Assembly: GCA_017889635.1 (NCBI GenBank)
Contig: JAGGAC010000004.1
Location: 18,090 to 82,089, forward strand
Origin: Bacillota bacterium
GTDB lineage: Bacteria; Bacillota; Negativicutes; Sporomusales; CTSoil-080
Length of the DNA stretch: 64,000 nucleotides
Direction: 5' to 3'
Below the pieces are notes generated by a model. That model saw only the letters and a program-made list of their open reading frames with translations. It had not been told where the DNA came from and made no database searches. Both the position numbers and the translations under genes were made by a program. This document shows positions 1 to 10,770 of the stretch, piece by piece; position 1 is the first letter of the stretch; the number at the start of each line of letters is the position of its first letter.

Positions 1-748
1 CGATGGATGATGGATGTCCTGCAGCCTCAAAGCAAACCTGAGCGCCATTTGCCTGTGAAAGAAGTTCCTTTGCTTTAGCAATGTCATTCTCATTAGACGG
101 ATCAAAAGCATAATCCGCACCTACTTCGAGAGCAAGTTTACGTTTAGACTCTAAGGGATCAAATGCGATTAAGTAAGTTGGCCCAGCCATCTTTGCAGCT
201 TGGATAGCAGAAAGACCGATGGAGCCGCACCCTGATACGACAACACTATCGCCAACCTTCATGTCTGACCGACGAACAGCATGGAACCCAACAGCAAGAA
301 CGTCAAAGAGAACCGCCTGTTCGAAACTTACATTATCAGGGATTATAAAAAGTTCATTTTGTGGAAATTTTGAAAGGACATATTCAGCATACGCGCCTTG
401 TGTGTTAGGCCCAATGCCAATTGTATTTGGGAAACCGTTTATGCATGTGTTAGGTTTACCTGAATTGCAGGAATAACATTTGCCGCAATCACCAGGAGGT
501 CCGACAGCTACGCGGTCGCCGACCTTAACACAAGTAACGCCTTCGCCTATTTCATCAACATAACCAACTGCTTCGTGGCCAAGAACGAGTTCCCAGTTAA
601 AGATACCTTCCATTGAATAAGCATGAACATCAGTACCGCAAATACCACAATATGCAATCTTAACAACAACTTGTCCAGGCCCTGCTTGAGGTTTTGGTAT
701 GTCTATAAATTCCACATTACGTGGACCATGATACTTTACTGCTTTCAT
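1..748 (-). CDS. Zinc-dependent medium-chain alcohol dehydrogenase, 5' part (C-terminus beyond window)
   Basis: The reverse strand from an ATG at 748 stays open to the window edge (249 codons), so the C-terminus is missing. It has the GroES-like catalytic domain with CGICGTD and GHE zinc ligands. A structural-zinc lobe with closely spaced Cys follows (GDCGKCYSCNSGKPNTC), then the Rossmann motif GCGSIG. This matches threonine/sorbitol/butanediol-type NAD(P)-dependent dehydrogenases that oxidise secondary alcohols or polyols in the cytoplasm. The substrate cannot be told from sequence. A strong purine-rich ribosome site (AAAGGGGGG) precedes the start. It is divergent from a LysR gene, which may control it (inference). 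Confidence 0.88.
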   Translation of the reverse strand, partial: MKAVKYHGPRNVEFIDIPKPQAGPGQVVVKIAYCGICGTDVHAYSMEGIFNWELVLGHEAVGYVDEIGEGVTCVKVGDRVAVGPPGDCGKCYSCNSGKPNTCINGFPNTIGIGPNTQGAYAEYVLSKFPQNELFIIPDNVSFEQAVLFDVLAVGFHAVRRSDMKVGDSVVVSGCGSIGLSAIQAAKMAGPTYLIAFDPLESKRKLALEVGADYAFDPSNENDIAKAKELLSQANGAQVCFEAAGHPSSI

Positions 749-950
749 AAAATCCCCCCTTTCGCACACAACAAATTTTATTTTAAATAATCTTATAAAA
801 TGTTAGCTATTATTAATATACCACGTGAAAAAAATTTGTAGAAATATTATTTAGTTCTAACATTTATAATAAATTGTTACAAATTCAATCTGTTATGATT
901 TTTTCGAAATATAGTGTTTTTCAGAAAATAATCGGATAAATGTTTGGTCA

Positions 951-992
951 AAGAATATAATTGTAAGAATTTAATTGTAAGAATTTAATTGT
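951..992 (+). repeat. Three tandem copies of a 14-base repeat in the LysR promoter
   Basis: Units at 951-964, 965-978 and 979-992 read AAGAATWTAATTGT. The second and third are identical and the first differs by one base. The repeat overlaps the predicted -35 element, so it may be a regulator binding array or slipped-strand expansion. Confidence 0.85.
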
Positions 993-1003
993 CATACTAT
1001 AAT
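975..1003 (+). promoter_or_regulatory. Putative sigma-A promoter of the first LysR gene
   Basis: TTGTAA at 975-980 and a perfect TATAAT at 998-1003 are separated by 17 bases. The start codon at 1037 lies about 28 bases past the expected transcription start. Confidence 0.5.
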
Positions 1004-1036
1004 TGTTTTGATAGTTACAATTTCAAAGGAGAAATC

Positions 1037-1930
1037 ATGGATATACGGCAATTGCGCAACTTTATTTCGGTTGCTGAACATTTAAATTTTTCTGCAGCTG
1101 CTAAAGATCTGCACATCAGTCAGCCAGCTCTTAGTAAACAAATCACCGATCTGGAATCACAAACAGGTCTTCAGCTTTTTATACGGAATACCCGAAATGT
1201 TGAACTTACATCTGCTGGCGCCGCGCTCTTCGAAAAATCCTTGGCAATCGTTGCCAGATCAGACGCAGCTATAAACAAAGCCCGCCTAGCCTCCCAAGGG
1301 AGTGTTGGACGATTGCATATTGGTTATTTAGGTTCGTTTGAAAACAAATTACCAGAATTAATAAGAAAGTTTCGCATTTCTTTCCCAAACTGTGATATTA
1401 CCTTTTCTCAGTTCAATTGGGGCCTTCTAAACCAGGCTTTGGAAGACGGCAATTTAGATATCGCCTTTACTCCCTCCTATGGGCTTGAAGGCTTATCTGG
1501 AGTAAGCTGGAAATTAGGTTATCATTCTTATTCCCTTACAGCTATTGTTCCCCAGGAACATCCTTTGGCAACTAAAGAATCGGTACCATTATCAGCTTTT
1601 GCTCATGAACCTTTTGTGGTACTTTCTCGACAGGAATGTCCTCTAGCCTATAATCACATGCGTCAGCTATGTAAAGCCAGTGGTTTTACCCCGAACATTG
1701 TTGGCATCGCCCCGATTCTTGAAACGTTGCTCTTGATGGTTGCAACCGGAATGGGCATTACCATTCATTCGAAGCTTGTTAGTAGTTATGGAATATGCAA
1801 TCTTCATTACCTTGACCTCGAAGATTGCCCCTTTACATTTAATATGGCTGTTGCTTGGAAAAGCACCAACTCAAATCCCCTAATCCCCTTATTTCTAAAC
1901 ACCTTTGACAAAGAATATTGTCTGGTATAA
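1037..1930 (+). CDS. LysR-family transcriptional regulator
   Basis: The N-terminal winged helix-turn-helix (about residues 1-60, with NFSAAAKDLHISQPALSKQI) is typical of LysR DNA-binding domains. A periplasmic-binding-like effector domain follows (about 90-290). Length is 297 aa, normal for the family. I start at ATG 1037, not at an upstream in-frame ATG at 989, because CAAAGGAGAAATC lies just before it. It is divergent from the alcohol dehydrogenase and followed by a close paralogue; both positions suggest local control of the dehydrogenase, but the effector is unknown. Confidence 0.92.
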   Translation: MDIRQLRNFISVAEHLNFSAAAKDLHISQPALSKQITDLESQTGLQLFIRNTRNVELTSAGAALFEKSLAIVARSDAAINKARLASQGSVGRLHIGYLGSFENKLPELIRKFRISFPNCDITFSQFNWGLLNQALEDGNLDIAFTPSYGLEGLSGVSWKLGYHSYSLTAIVPQEHPLATKESVPLSAFAHEPFVVLSRQECPLAYNHMRQLCKASGFTPNIVGIAPILETLLLMVATGMGITIHSKLVSSYGICNLHYLDLEDCPFTFNMAVAWKSTNSNPLIPLFLNTFDKEYCLV

Positions 1931-2051
1931 TACATTATATGGCTATTTTTATTCTTTTTAATTATATCATTTAAAACAATCACTTATAAAACATCCGCAA
2001 AAAAATTAGCATAAATAATTCATCTATTATCGCGATTGCAAAGGAGTAACT

Positions 2052-2951
2052 ATGAATATCAAGCAATTGCAATACTTTATCTCCGCTGCGGAGTATTCAA
2101 ACTTCTCTGCAGCCGCTAAAAATCTTAACATCACTCAACCGGCGCTTAGTAAACAAATCGCCGATCTAGAAGCCCAAATCGGTCTAAAATTGTTTGACCG
2201 TAATACACGTTGGGTCAAACTGACCGCTGCCGGAGCCGAATTCTTAAAAGAGGCTATTGCTATCATTACCGAAACAGAAAGCGCAATAAACTACGCTCGA
2301 CTCGCCGCCAATGGAAATGTCGGCAGTTTATCGATCGGCTTTCTAGGTCCTTTTGAACGCGAAGAATTGCCAAAACTAGTCAGTAACTTTCGCCATAACT
2401 ACCCCCGCGCCGCCCTCAGCTTTTCCAAACTCAGCTGGGGAGCACTGACCGAATCTCTGGAAGCCAGCAAAATTGATGTCGCGTTTACTATGACCCAGGG
2501 GCTGCATGATTTGCCAGGCATTTCCTTTCAGTTGAGCCGTCTTTTTTATCCGCTCTCGGTAATAGTACCTGATGATCATCCCTTTGCGAACAAAATTAAA
2601 GTTCACATTTCCGAACTTGCCACCGAACCTTTAATTATTCTTTCACGTTCAGAATGCCCTCAAGCGTATGAACACATGCGTCATATGTGTATATCCAACG
2701 GATTTTATCCTAACATAGTAGCAACTGTCCCCCTCCTGGAAACACTGCTGTTAATGGTTGCAACCGGAATGGGTATTGCCATTCAAACCAAGCATGTCAA
2801 AGCCTATGCAAATTCCAATCTCCGTTTTATTGACCTTGATGGGTGCTCATTTATTAACGGATATGCTGTCGCCTGGAAAACCACGAACCCTAATCCTTTG
2901 ATTCCATTATTTCTAGAGTCACTAAAAAAAGAAAAGTTCCTTATAACCTGA
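2052..2951 (+). CDS. LysR-family transcriptional regulator, tandem paralogue
   Basis: This 299-aa protein aligns along its whole length with the preceding LysR protein, by eye about 60% identical in the helix-turn-helix and with shared effector-domain blocks such as ETLLLMVATGMGI. The ribosome site AAAGGAG lies 6 bases before ATG. The two genes are separated by 121 AT-rich bases with no terminator that I can see, so co-transcription is possible. A relatively recent tandem duplication is the simplest explanation. Its ligand and targets are unknown. Confidence 0.92.
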   Translation: MNIKQLQYFISAAEYSNFSAAAKNLNITQPALSKQIADLEAQIGLKLFDRNTRWVKLTAAGAEFLKEAIAIITETESAINYARLAANGNVGSLSIGFLGPFEREELPKLVSNFRHNYPRAALSFSKLSWGALTESLEASKIDVAFTMTQGLHDLPGISFQLSRLFYPLSVIVPDDHPFANKIKVHISELATEPLIILSRSECPQAYEHMRHMCISNGFYPNIVATVPLLETLLLMVATGMGIAIQTKHVKAYANSNLRFIDLDGCSFINGYAVAWKTTNPNPLIPLFLESLKKEKFLIT

Positions 2952-2970
2952 TAATGTTTTACAATTCCTA

Positions 2971-3012
2971 AAATAAAAGTTCGCCGGAAATATTTCCGAC
3001 GAACTTTTATTA
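2971..3012. terminator. Bidirectional terminator between convergent genes
   Basis: ATAAAAGTTCG and CGAACTTTTAT form an 11-base stem, extended by an inner inverted repeat (CGGAAATATTTCCG). T-runs on either strand make it suitable for both the LysR gene and the riboflavin operon. Confidence 0.85.
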
Positions 3013-3573
3013 TTAGGTTGAAATTTCTTCTCTAGCCAACACTTCTCCGGTCTGCCAGTCATAAATCTCTATCCTGTTGTCTACTATCAACGCGATTGTA
3101 CCCCGCTTGTCTTCGCGTTTGGACATTGACGGTGAGCCAGGGTTAAGCCAGATAATGCCCTCTTGCTTTGTAAGCGTAGCTCTATGAGTATGACCGGTAA
3201 TAATAACTGCAGCCTTCATTCTACTGGCTGTTTTCCATACCATATCTTCAGTCAGCATATGACCGTGATTTACAATTATCCTTTTTCCTTCTACCACTAC
3301 ATACGCGTATGGCGCCTGAACCGGCATACTTAGAACCATGCTGTCAACTTCGGCATCACAATTACCACTGGCAATTGTCACTGGCACAGGACAGTTATTT
3401 AATTCTTCCGCTAATGCCTTTGGATTATACTCGGCTAAAATGTCATTGCGCGGTCCATGGTACAGCACGTCACCGGCGTGAATAATAAAATCAACATCAT
3501 AGAAATACCGTTCATAAACTATTCGCCAGGTTTCTATGCAGCCATGAGTATCGCTGATAACGCCGATTTTCAT
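3013..3573 (-). CDS. yfcE: YfcE/MJ0936-type metallophosphoesterase
   Basis: The 186-aa protein carries the calcineurin-like phosphoesterase motifs in order: ISDTHG at residues 6-11, HAGD, SGNCD, NHGH and GHTHRA. These supply the dimetal ligands. Small stand-alone members of this family hydrolyse phosphodiesters in vitro, but the physiological substrate is usually unknown. It is the last gene behind ribH (34 bases away) and so probably belongs to the FMN-controlled riboflavin transcript. A link with flavin metabolism is only suggested by position. Confidence 0.9.
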   Translation of the reverse strand: MKIGVISDTHGCIETWRIVYERYFYDVDFIIHAGDVLYHGPRNDILAEYNPKALAEELNNCPVPVTIASGNCDAEVDSMVLSMPVQAPYAYVVVEGKRIIVNHGHMLTEDMVWKTASRMKAAVIITGHTHRATLTKQEGIIWLNPGSPSMSKREDKRGTIALIVDNRIEIYDWQTGEVLAREEIST

Positions 3574-3607
3574 CAGGCATCGCCTCCGTTGATTATTGCA
3601 AATTATT

Positions 3608-4069
3608 TCAAATGACTTTTAATAGATTCGCCATTTCAATAGCTGATACCGCCGAATCAAACCCTTTATTACCGGCTTTAGTTCCAGCACGTTCCACCGC
3701 CTGCTCAATAGTTTCAGTAGTCAGGACGCCAAAAATAACTGGCAAACCGCTTGCCAATGACACCTGTGCAACGCCTTTAGACACTTCGGCGCAGACATAA
3801 TCAAAATGCGGTGTGTTGCCCCTGATGACTGCACCCAAACAAATTACAGCATCGTATTTCTTGCTTGCCACCATTTTCTGAGCCACTAATGGAATCTCAT
3901 AGGCACCAGGGACCCAGGCAACTTCAATATTTTCATCAACTGAGCCATGACGCTTTAATGCGTCCAAAGCCCCCCCCAACAGTCTGCTGGTGATAAATTC
4001 GTTAAATCTGGCCACAACGATGCCGAACTTTAACCCTTCAGCAACAAGATTACCTTCAAATGTTTTCAT
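3608..4069 (-). CDS. ribH: 6,7-dimethyl-8-ribityllumazine synthase (RibH)
   Basis: RibH condenses 5-amino-6-ribitylamino-uracil with 3,4-dihydroxy-2-butanone 4-phosphate, the penultimate step of riboflavin synthesis. The 153-aa length is standard. Family blocks are clear: VARFNEFIT near the N-terminus, [26 protein letters not shown] with the catalytic His, and [11 protein letters not shown]. It lies 19 bases after ribBA in the same operon. RibH usually assembles as a 60-mer or pentamer. Confidence 0.97.
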   Translation of the reverse strand: MKTFEGNLVAEGLKFGIVVARFNEFITSRLLGGALDALKRHGSVDENIEVAWVPGAYEIPLVAQKMVASKKYDAVICLGAVIRGNTPHFDYVCAEVSKGVAQVSLASGLPVIFGVLTTETIEQAVERAGTKAGNKGFDSAVSAIEMANLLKVI

Positions 4070-4088
4070 ACTATAAATTACCTCCTAA

Positions 4089-5300
4089 TTATTTCAAAAG
4101 ATGGCCTAACTTAGATTTTTTTACTGAAAGATACCGCTTATTGAAGTTATTGGCTTTAATCTCCAATGGCACACGTTCAGTAATAGTCAAGCCGTAACCT
4201 TCAAGTCCTACTCGTTTCTTGGGATTGTTAGTCAACAATCGGATACTAGACAGACCAAGATCGGCGAGAATCTGGGCTCCAATACCGTAATCCCTTAGGT
4301 CAGGCGCAAAGCCTAATAGCTCATTTGCTTCCACTGTATCCTTACCTTGATCCTGCAATGCATAAGCTCTAATTTTATTAGCTAACCCAATGCCACGCCC
4401 TTCTTGACGCATGTAAAGAAGTACCCCAAGCCCTTCCTCATCAATCCTCTTTATGGCTAATTCAAGTTGTTCGCCGCAATCGCAGCGAAGCGATCCAAGA
4501 ACATCGCCAGTAAGACATTCGGAGTGCACACGAACAAGAACATTTTCCTTGCCTGCTACATCTCCCTTTACCAATGCAACATGGCACTGATTATCAATCT
4601 CGCTTTCATAGGCAACCAGTCTAAAATCCCCGAACTTTGTAGGCAGGTTAGTTTGCGCAGCCCTAGTAATAAACTGTTCGGTGCGCTTACGGAATTTTAC
4701 TAAATCAGCTACAGAGATCACTTTCAAACCATGTTTAGCCGCAAATTCCAGAAGCTCAGGCAACCGAGCCATTGTCCCATCATCATTCATAATCTCACAT
4801 ATAACACCTGCCGGATAAAGTCCCGCCAGCTTAGCCAAGTCCACAGCTGCTTCAGTATGTCCGAGTCGTCGAAGCACGCCACCTTCACGATAACGGAGCG
4901 GAAATATATGCCCTGGACGGCGAATATCCTTGGGTTTAGTCTTAGGATCAAGTACCGCCTTAACAGTTTCAGCTCGCTCAAAAGCAGAAATACCTGTTGC
5001 AACACTTTCAGCATCAATGGAAACAGTGAATGCAGTACCCATTGTCTCAGTATTATTGGCAACCATTAGATCAATATCAAGTTCATCCAGACGACTGCCA
5101 GCAACCGGCATGCAGATAAGCCCTCGTCCATAAGTTGCCATAAAGTTGATGGCCTCAGGGGTTACCTTTTCGGCAGCCATCAATAAATCTCCCTCATTCT
5201 CCCGATCTTCATCGTCTACAACAATAATAATCTTACCGTTTTTTATATCCTGAATAGCTTCTTCAATAGTGTTAAGTTTCAAGTTAAACTCCTCCTTCAT
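4089..5300 (-). CDS. ribBA: Bifunctional DHBP synthase / GTP cyclohydrolase II (RibBA)
   Basis: Residues 1 to about 205 form 3,4-dihydroxy-2-butanone 4-phosphate synthase, with the acidic motif [10 protein letters not shown] at 29-38. The rest is GTP cyclohydrolase II, with zinc ligands Cys262, Cys273 and Cys275 in [18 protein letters not shown]. The protein thus makes both precursors of the pathway, from ribulose 5-phosphate and GTP. At 403 aa it is the usual fused length in Firmicutes. Its start overlaps the ribE stop by 4 bases (ATGA), indicating translational coupling. Confidence 0.97.
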   Translation of the reverse strand: MKEEFNLKLNTIEEAIQDIKNGKIIIVVDDEDRENEGDLLMAAEKVTPEAINFMATYGRGLICMPVAGSRLDELDIDLMVANNTETMGTAFTVSIDAESVATGISAFERAETVKAVLDPKTKPKDIRRPGHIFPLRYREGGVLRRLGHTEAAVDLAKLAGLYPAGVICEIMNDDGTMARLPELLEFAAKHGLKVISVADLVKFRKRTEQFITRAAQTNLPTKFGDFRLVAYESEIDNQCHVALVKGDVAGKENVLVRVHSECLTGDVLGSLRCDCGEQLELAIKRIDEEGLGVLLYMRQEGRGIGLANKIRAYALQDQGKDTVEANELLGFAPDLRDYGIGAQILADLGLSSIRLLTNNPKKRVGLEGYGLTITERVPLEIKANNFNKRYLSVKKSKLGHLLK

Positions 5301-5918
5301 AAGGCAAATCCGTTTTCCAGTAAGAATTCTGCGGTTAATCCTGATTTGACTTGCTGTTGTTCGACTGGCCCAAGTCTCATAAATTTTTCAATATATTTCC
5401 CGATTATATCAGTTTCCAGATTCACTTTATCACGAACTCCTTTAATGCCTAGCGTCGTTGCCGCCGCAGTATGAGGAATAAGCGAAACAGTAAACCAACT
5501 ATCGCCTAGTTCAACTACAGTAAGACTAATACCGTCAATAGCTACTGACCCTTTTTTTACTATGTAGCGCATAACTTCTGGGCGGGCTTCTATCTTAACA
5601 ACGACAGCAATATCATTTTGTTCTTTATCCAGGATAGTCCCCATCCCATCAATATGTCCGCTAACAATATGACCGCCGAATCTATCCCCAACCTTAAGCG
5701 TACGTTCAAGATTTACGACATCACCGGCTTTCAGCTTTGCCAAAGCCGTGCGTTCAACAGTCTCTGGCATAACATCGGCAGTAAACCATTCGTCAGTAAA
5801 ATCGACCACAGTCAGGCAAGTTCCATTAACAGCCATACTATCGCCTAGTTTAATGTCGCCTAGCACTAACCTGGCGCTAACCGTTATCCGGACCGACTTC
5901 GCACCTCTGACAATATTT

Positions 5919-7061
<1,143 letters not shown>

Positions 7062-7162
7062 AATGGCACCTCAAAATAAAATAAGACCGCTTAAAAAGTG
7101 CAAACTTTTTAAACAGCCTTTCGGACAACAAAAACAACGTGCCTGGTCACTTAGACCAATTA
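7062..7162 (-). promoter_or_regulatory. Expression platform of the FMN riboswitch
   Basis: Between the aptamer and ribD, TTAAAAAGT and ACTTTTTAA (7091-7112) form a hairpin followed on the minus strand by a T-rich run. A second hairpin, GGTCTAAGTGACC, lies at 7144-7156. This fits a terminator/antiterminator switch, though initiation control cannot be excluded. The ribosome site is only a weak TTTTGAGG. Confidence 0.6.
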
Positions 7163-7167
7163 ACACA

Positions 7168-7290
7168 GCCTTTTCCCCTCCAGACTATACTGTCGGCACC
7201 GGAATTACACCGGATCAGCCATACGGCTCGCGGGCTTTACCGCCGGTCAGGAATCAAAAGATTGCTCTTTTTCACCTTGCCCCAAAGGCT
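7168..7290 (-). ncRNA. FMN riboswitch (RFN element)
   Basis: The minus strand carries the RFN signature blocks in order: GGGGCAAGGTGAAA, CCTGACCGGCGGTAAAGCCC, GCGAGCC, GATCCGGTGTAATTCCGG and GCCGACAGTATAGTC. A closing P1 stem pairs GCCTTT (near 7285-7290) with AAAAGGC (7169-7175). The P2 arm has an enlarged loop compared with the compact consensus. FMN binding should shut down the riboflavin operon downstream. Confidence 0.95.
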
Positions 7291-7311
7291 CAATATTTAA
7301 TTTCCATAACT

Positions 7312-7340
7312 ATATTAACACTTAATTTTTATCTGGTCAA
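7312..7340 (-). promoter_or_regulatory. Sigma-A promoter of the riboflavin operon
   Basis: On the minus strand TTGACC (7335-7340) and TAATAT (7312-7317) are 17 bases apart. Transcription would begin just before the FMN aptamer. The -35 element overlaps the stop codon of rpe. Confidence 0.75.
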
Positions 7341-7984
7341 GCACCCCTTAACCCATTAATAGCTTGGCTAAGATTATCAGCACCGTAAATGGCCGATCCT
7401 GCCACCAGAATATTAGCACCTGCACTAATTACTGCCTTGGCGGTATCAATATTAATGCCCCCGTCTACTTCAATATCCACCGCCAAATTACGAGCAACAA
7501 GGATCTCTTTTAGTCGTTTAATTTTATCAATTGCCAGCGGAATAAACTTTTGCCCGCCATAGCCTGGGTTAACCGACATTATAAGCACCATGTCAACCTC
7601 AGTCAATACCTCTTCTACTATTGAAAGTGGTGTAGATGGATTAAGCGAAACCCCTGCCTGTGCACCATTTTCTTTAATAGTCTGAAGTAGTCGGTGAAGA
7701 TGTGGCGCAGTTTCAGCATGTACTGTTATAATGTCGGCTCCAGCTTCAATAAAAGGTAATATCATATCCTGAGGGTTAGTAATCATCAAATGAACATCAA
7801 ACAACAGCTTAGTAGCTGAACGAACAGCAGCTACTACCGGTGGCCCGAAAGTTAGGTTTGGTACAAAATGGCCATCCATAACATCAATATGGATTAAATC
7901 GGCCCCGGCTGCCTCAACTCGCTGTATTTCCGACGCTAAACAACCAAAATCAGCAGACAATATTGAAGGTGCAATCTTTATCAT
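7337..7984 (-). CDS. rpe: Ribulose-phosphate 3-epimerase (Rpe)
   Basis: This 215-aa TIM-barrel enzyme interconverts ribulose 5-phosphate and xylulose 5-phosphate in the pentose phosphate pathway. Family motifs are visible: APSILSADF at the N-terminus, [12 protein letters not shown] with metal ligands, [15 protein letters not shown] and EVDGGIN. It follows rsgA by 17 bases. prkC-rsgA-rpe order is classical in Firmicutes. Its product also supplies RibBA's substrate in the operon next door, although the two are separately transcribed. Confidence 0.97.
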   Translation of the reverse strand: MIKIAPSILSADFGCLASEIQRVEAAGADLIHIDVMDGHFVPNLTFGPPVVAAVRSATKLLFDVHLMITNPQDMILPFIEAGADIITVHAETAPHLHRLLQTIKENGAQAGVSLNPSTPLSIVEEVLTEVDMVLIMSVNPGYGGQKFIPLAIDKIKRLKEILVARNLAVDIEVDGGINIDTAKAVISAGANILVAGSAIYGADNLSQAINGLRGA

Positions 7985-8001
7985 AACTAAAAAACCCTTT
8001 C

Positions 8002-8865
8002 TTATTTTCTCCTAACCTCATTAAGTATTTCCATATAAGAATTGTAGCGTTCCCTGGCAATTTGTCCCTTATCCACCGCCTGCTTGACAGCGCACTGAGG
8101 CTCTCTGTCATGCAAACAAGAATTAAACTTACAGTTTGGTATAAAGTCTACAAATTCAGGAAAATAGTTCCCTAACTCGTGGGGATCTATATCTGTGAAC
8201 TCAGTAAAGCTAAAGCCTGGAGTATCCACCACAAACCCTCCTCCAGACAGAGCAAGCAGTTCCGCATAACGAGTTGTATGCTTGCCGCGACCAATTTTTC
8301 GACTGACTTCACCGGTAACTAATGCCAAACCTGGTTCAACAGAATTAAGCACACTTGATTTTCCGGCACCAGAAGGACCAGCTAATACGGTGATATGGTT
8401 ATATAATCCAGCTCTCAATTCTTGAACTCCAGTTCCTACCTTTGTTGATGATAAAATCACATGATAACCGATACTTTGGTAAAGGTCGGCAATTGATCCT
8501 ATCATATCAGTATCAGCTAAATCAATTTTATTTACACATATAACAGCAGTTAGCCCTGACGACTCCGCCAAAACTAAAAACTTATCCACTAACAAAGTAT
8601 TTATATCTGGATTTACCGCTGCAAAAGTCAACATTACCTGATCAACATTTGCAGCCATCGGGCGTTTGAGCAAACTTCGCCGCGGCAAAATCTGCTCAAC
8701 AACACCTTTTTCATCACCTACTGCACTATATTGAACTTCATCACCAACCAGCAGGGAAAACCGCTCCTTTTTAAACCTTCCCCGCAAAGTACACATAGTA
8801 ACCTTATTGCCAGTCTGCACATAATAATATCCACTATAGGCTTTCACCACAACTCCTTGTTGCAC
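8002..8865 (-). CDS. rsgA: Ribosome small-subunit GTPase RsgA (YloQ/CpgA)
   Basis: RsgA is a circularly permuted GTPase that checks 30S subunit maturation. The permuted order is plain: OB-fold, NKID (112-115), then GPSGAGKSS (163-171), then DTPG (214-217). A C-terminal zinc finger has Cys245, Cys250, His252 and Cys258. At 287 aa it has family length. It sits between prkC and rpe; in Bacillus its homologue is a target of the PrkC kinase (family knowledge). Confidence 0.97.
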   Translation of the reverse strand: MQQGVVVKAYSGYYYVQTGNKVTMCTLRGRFKKERFSLLVGDEVQYSAVGDEKGVVEQILPRRSLLKRPMAANVDQVMLTFAAVNPDINTLLVDKFLVLAESSGLTAVICVNKIDLADTDMIGSIADLYQSIGYHVILSSTKVGTGVQELRAGLYNHITVLAGPSGAGKSSVLNSVEPGLALVTGEVSRKIGRGKHTTRYAELLALSGGGFVVDTPGFSFTEFTDIDPHELGNYFPEFVDFIPNCKFNSCLHDREPQCAVKQAVDKGQIARERYNSYMEILNEVRRK

Positions 8866-8880
8866 AGTGGCTGCCTCCTA

Positions 8881-10755
8881 TTACAATAACTGTTCCTGTA
8901 ACAAAGCTCCATTGATATACACCTGAACCCGTACCTGCCCAACGCCTTCCACTGCCTGCTCAATGCGATCACCAGGTTTTTGCGGGTTTTCATACACCAC
9001 TCTCCGGCCGCCAGTATCAGTAACAACGATTTGTACTATCTGACGCACAGCTCCATCCGGTACAGTAATCTGCACTACAGCCCGTTTAGTAGCTCCTCCG
9101 CTTCCTCCGGAAACGTTTTTCGCCACATTAAGATCGATAGTAGCCCCTTCGAGAACTTCTGTTCCAGCAGCTGGATTCTGTCCAATTATACTACCAGCAG
9201 GATATTGGTTACTTGGCGTCTCGCTAACTGTCCCAAGTTTAAGTTTCAAACTTTCAAGTTGTGTTGTTACTGTATTTAGTGGTGTACCACGGAAATCAGG
9301 CAACACCGTTTTACGCGGCCCGGCTCCTTTACTAACCACAAGATCTATTGTCGTACCTTTATTAACCTGAGCCGACGGCCGTGGATTCTGACTTATTACA
9401 GTATCCTGGGGAGCATCAGCAGCAAATTGCTCATCAACTCGCCCTAAGACCAAACCGGCATTCTTTATTTGCAATTCAGCATCCCGGCGACTTAACCCTT
9501 TGAGTTCAGGAACAACAGCAACTTCCACTCCCTTACTGACAACAATATTGACCGTTCGCTGTTCCTTAACCGTCGTTCCTGCCTCAGGATTTTGGGAAAT
9601 AACAATCCCCGCAGGAATCTTATCGTTGAACTCCATTGAAACAGACACCCGAAGGTTTTCATTGGTAATAATTGTCTTCGCTGCTTCGGCCTGTTTTCCA
9701 ACAACGTTTGGCACAGTAACCTCGCTTAAACTCCAAAACTTACCGAAAGCCAAAAAGGCACCAACAGAAAAACCTATGAGCAATAAGCCAAGTAGTACCC
9801 AAAACCACCGTTTACGCCAAAGCGGGAGGACATTTTCAACCGGTCTGGCAACTGTATACTTGTCATTAAGCGGCACCCGCGGTAGCACTTGTGTAGGAAA
9901 GTCCTCCTTTGACAAGCGCCGGGTATGATCATCCCTCATATAGTTTTGCGCCAATTTGAGATCGTCAATCATCTCACCAATATCCGCAAAGCGTTGCTCT
10001 GGATTTTTAGCCATTGCTTTTAACACAATAGCTTCCAACAATGGTGGAATGGCTGGATTGATGCTTCGCGGCAATGGCGGCTCTTCCTGGAGATGTTTTA
10101 GGGCAATACTAATCGGAGTTTCACCATTAAACGGCACCGTGCCAGTCAGCATTTCAAATAATACCACACCCAAAGAATATATGTCGGATTTCGCACTTAC
10201 TGCAACACCTTTAGCCTGCTCAGGCGAGAAGTAGTGTACAGAGCCAACAACAGTACCTGTTTGGGTCATTGTAGCAGCAGTAACCGCTCGAGCAATACCG
10301 AAGTCGGTAACTTTTGCCCGACCTGCCTTTGTTGTTAAAATATTATGGGACTTGATGTCACAATGGACAAGATTGTTCTGATGAGCATGTTCAAGAGCTT
10401 CCGCGATCTCTAAAGCAAATCTGATCGCTGTTTCTACAGGCAGTGATCCTTCACGCTGGATGCGTTCTTTCAGCGTTTCGCCTGATATATACTCCATTAT
10501 GATGTAGTACGCATCATTGTCACGCCCAACGTCATAAATATTAACGATATTAGGGTGGGAAAGGCGTGCGGCCGCCTGGGCCTCCCGCCGAAAACGGGTA
10601 ACAAATTCATCATCATCCGTAAATTGTGACCTCAAAACCTTAACTGCAACAGAACGATCTAGTAGGTTGTCATGGGCCCGATAGACGTCAGCCATACCGC
10701 CGCCGCCAATTCGTTCCAATATTGTATAACGATTATCAAATGTACGGTTTATCAT
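8881..10755 (-). CDS. prkC: PASTA-domain Ser/Thr protein kinase (PrkC/PknB family)
   Basis: Residues 1-270 are a Hanks-type kinase: glycine loop IGGGGMADVY, Lys39, the catalytic loop with HCD at 131-133, Asn138 and DFG at 151-153. A membrane helix lies near 312-335. Three extracellular PASTA repeats (starting at VPNVVG, VPELKG and LPDFRG) and a C-terminal beta-rich domain of about 75 residues follow. PASTA domains bind muropeptides or lipid II. The usual HRD arginine is Cys132, making this a non-RD kinase. The ribosome site AAAGGGGGTGGAAGG is strong. It is co-transcribed with its phosphatase and wall-synthesis genes. Confidence 0.96.
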   Translation of the reverse strand: MINRTFDNRYTILERIGGGGMADVYRAHDNLLDRSVAVKVLRSQFTDDDEFVTRFRREAQAAARLSHPNIVNIYDVGRDNDAYYIIMEYISGETLKERIQREGSLPVETAIRFALEIAEALEHAHQNNLVHCDIKSHNILTTKAGRAKVTDFGIARAVTAATMTQTGTVVGSVHYFSPEQAKGVAVSAKSDIYSLGVVLFEMLTGTVPFNGETPISIALKHLQEEPPLPRSINPAIPPLLEAIVLKAMAKNPEQRFADIGEMIDDLKLAQNYMRDDHTRRLSKEDFPTQVLPRVPLNDKYTVARPVENVLPLWRKRWFWVLLGLLLIGFSVGAFLAFGKFWSLSEVTVPNVVGKQAEAAKTIITNENLRVSVSMEFNDKIPAGIVISQNPEAGTTVKEQRTVNIVVSKGVEVAVVPELKGLSRRDAELQIKNAGLVLGRVDEQFAADAPQDTVISQNPRPSAQVNKGTTIDLVVSKGAGPRKTVLPDFRGTPLNTVTTQLESLKLKLGTVSETPSNQYPAGSIIGQNPAAGTEVLEGATIDLNVAKNVSGGSGGATKRAVVQITVPDGAVRQIVQIVVTDTGGRRVVYENPQKPGDRIEQAVEGVGQVRVQVYINGALLQEQLL

Positions 10756-10770
10756 AACCTTCCACCCCCT

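Larger units (their letters stand above)
749..1036. other. Divergent intergenic region, alcohol dehydrogenase / LysR
   Basis: This AT-rich 288-base stretch separates the dehydrogenase from the first LysR gene and must hold both promoters. A 14-base tandem repeat sits on the LysR side. I see no RNA gene or ORF in it. Confidence 0.6.

Noticed and set aside
219..476. 85-codon frame on the plus strand
   Set aside because: It lies opposite the alcohol dehydrogenase and has no ribosome site or family character.
9500..9928. 142-codon frame on the plus strand
   Set aside because: Antisense to the PASTA region of the kinase; Thr/Ser-rich composition is a mirror of the coding strand.
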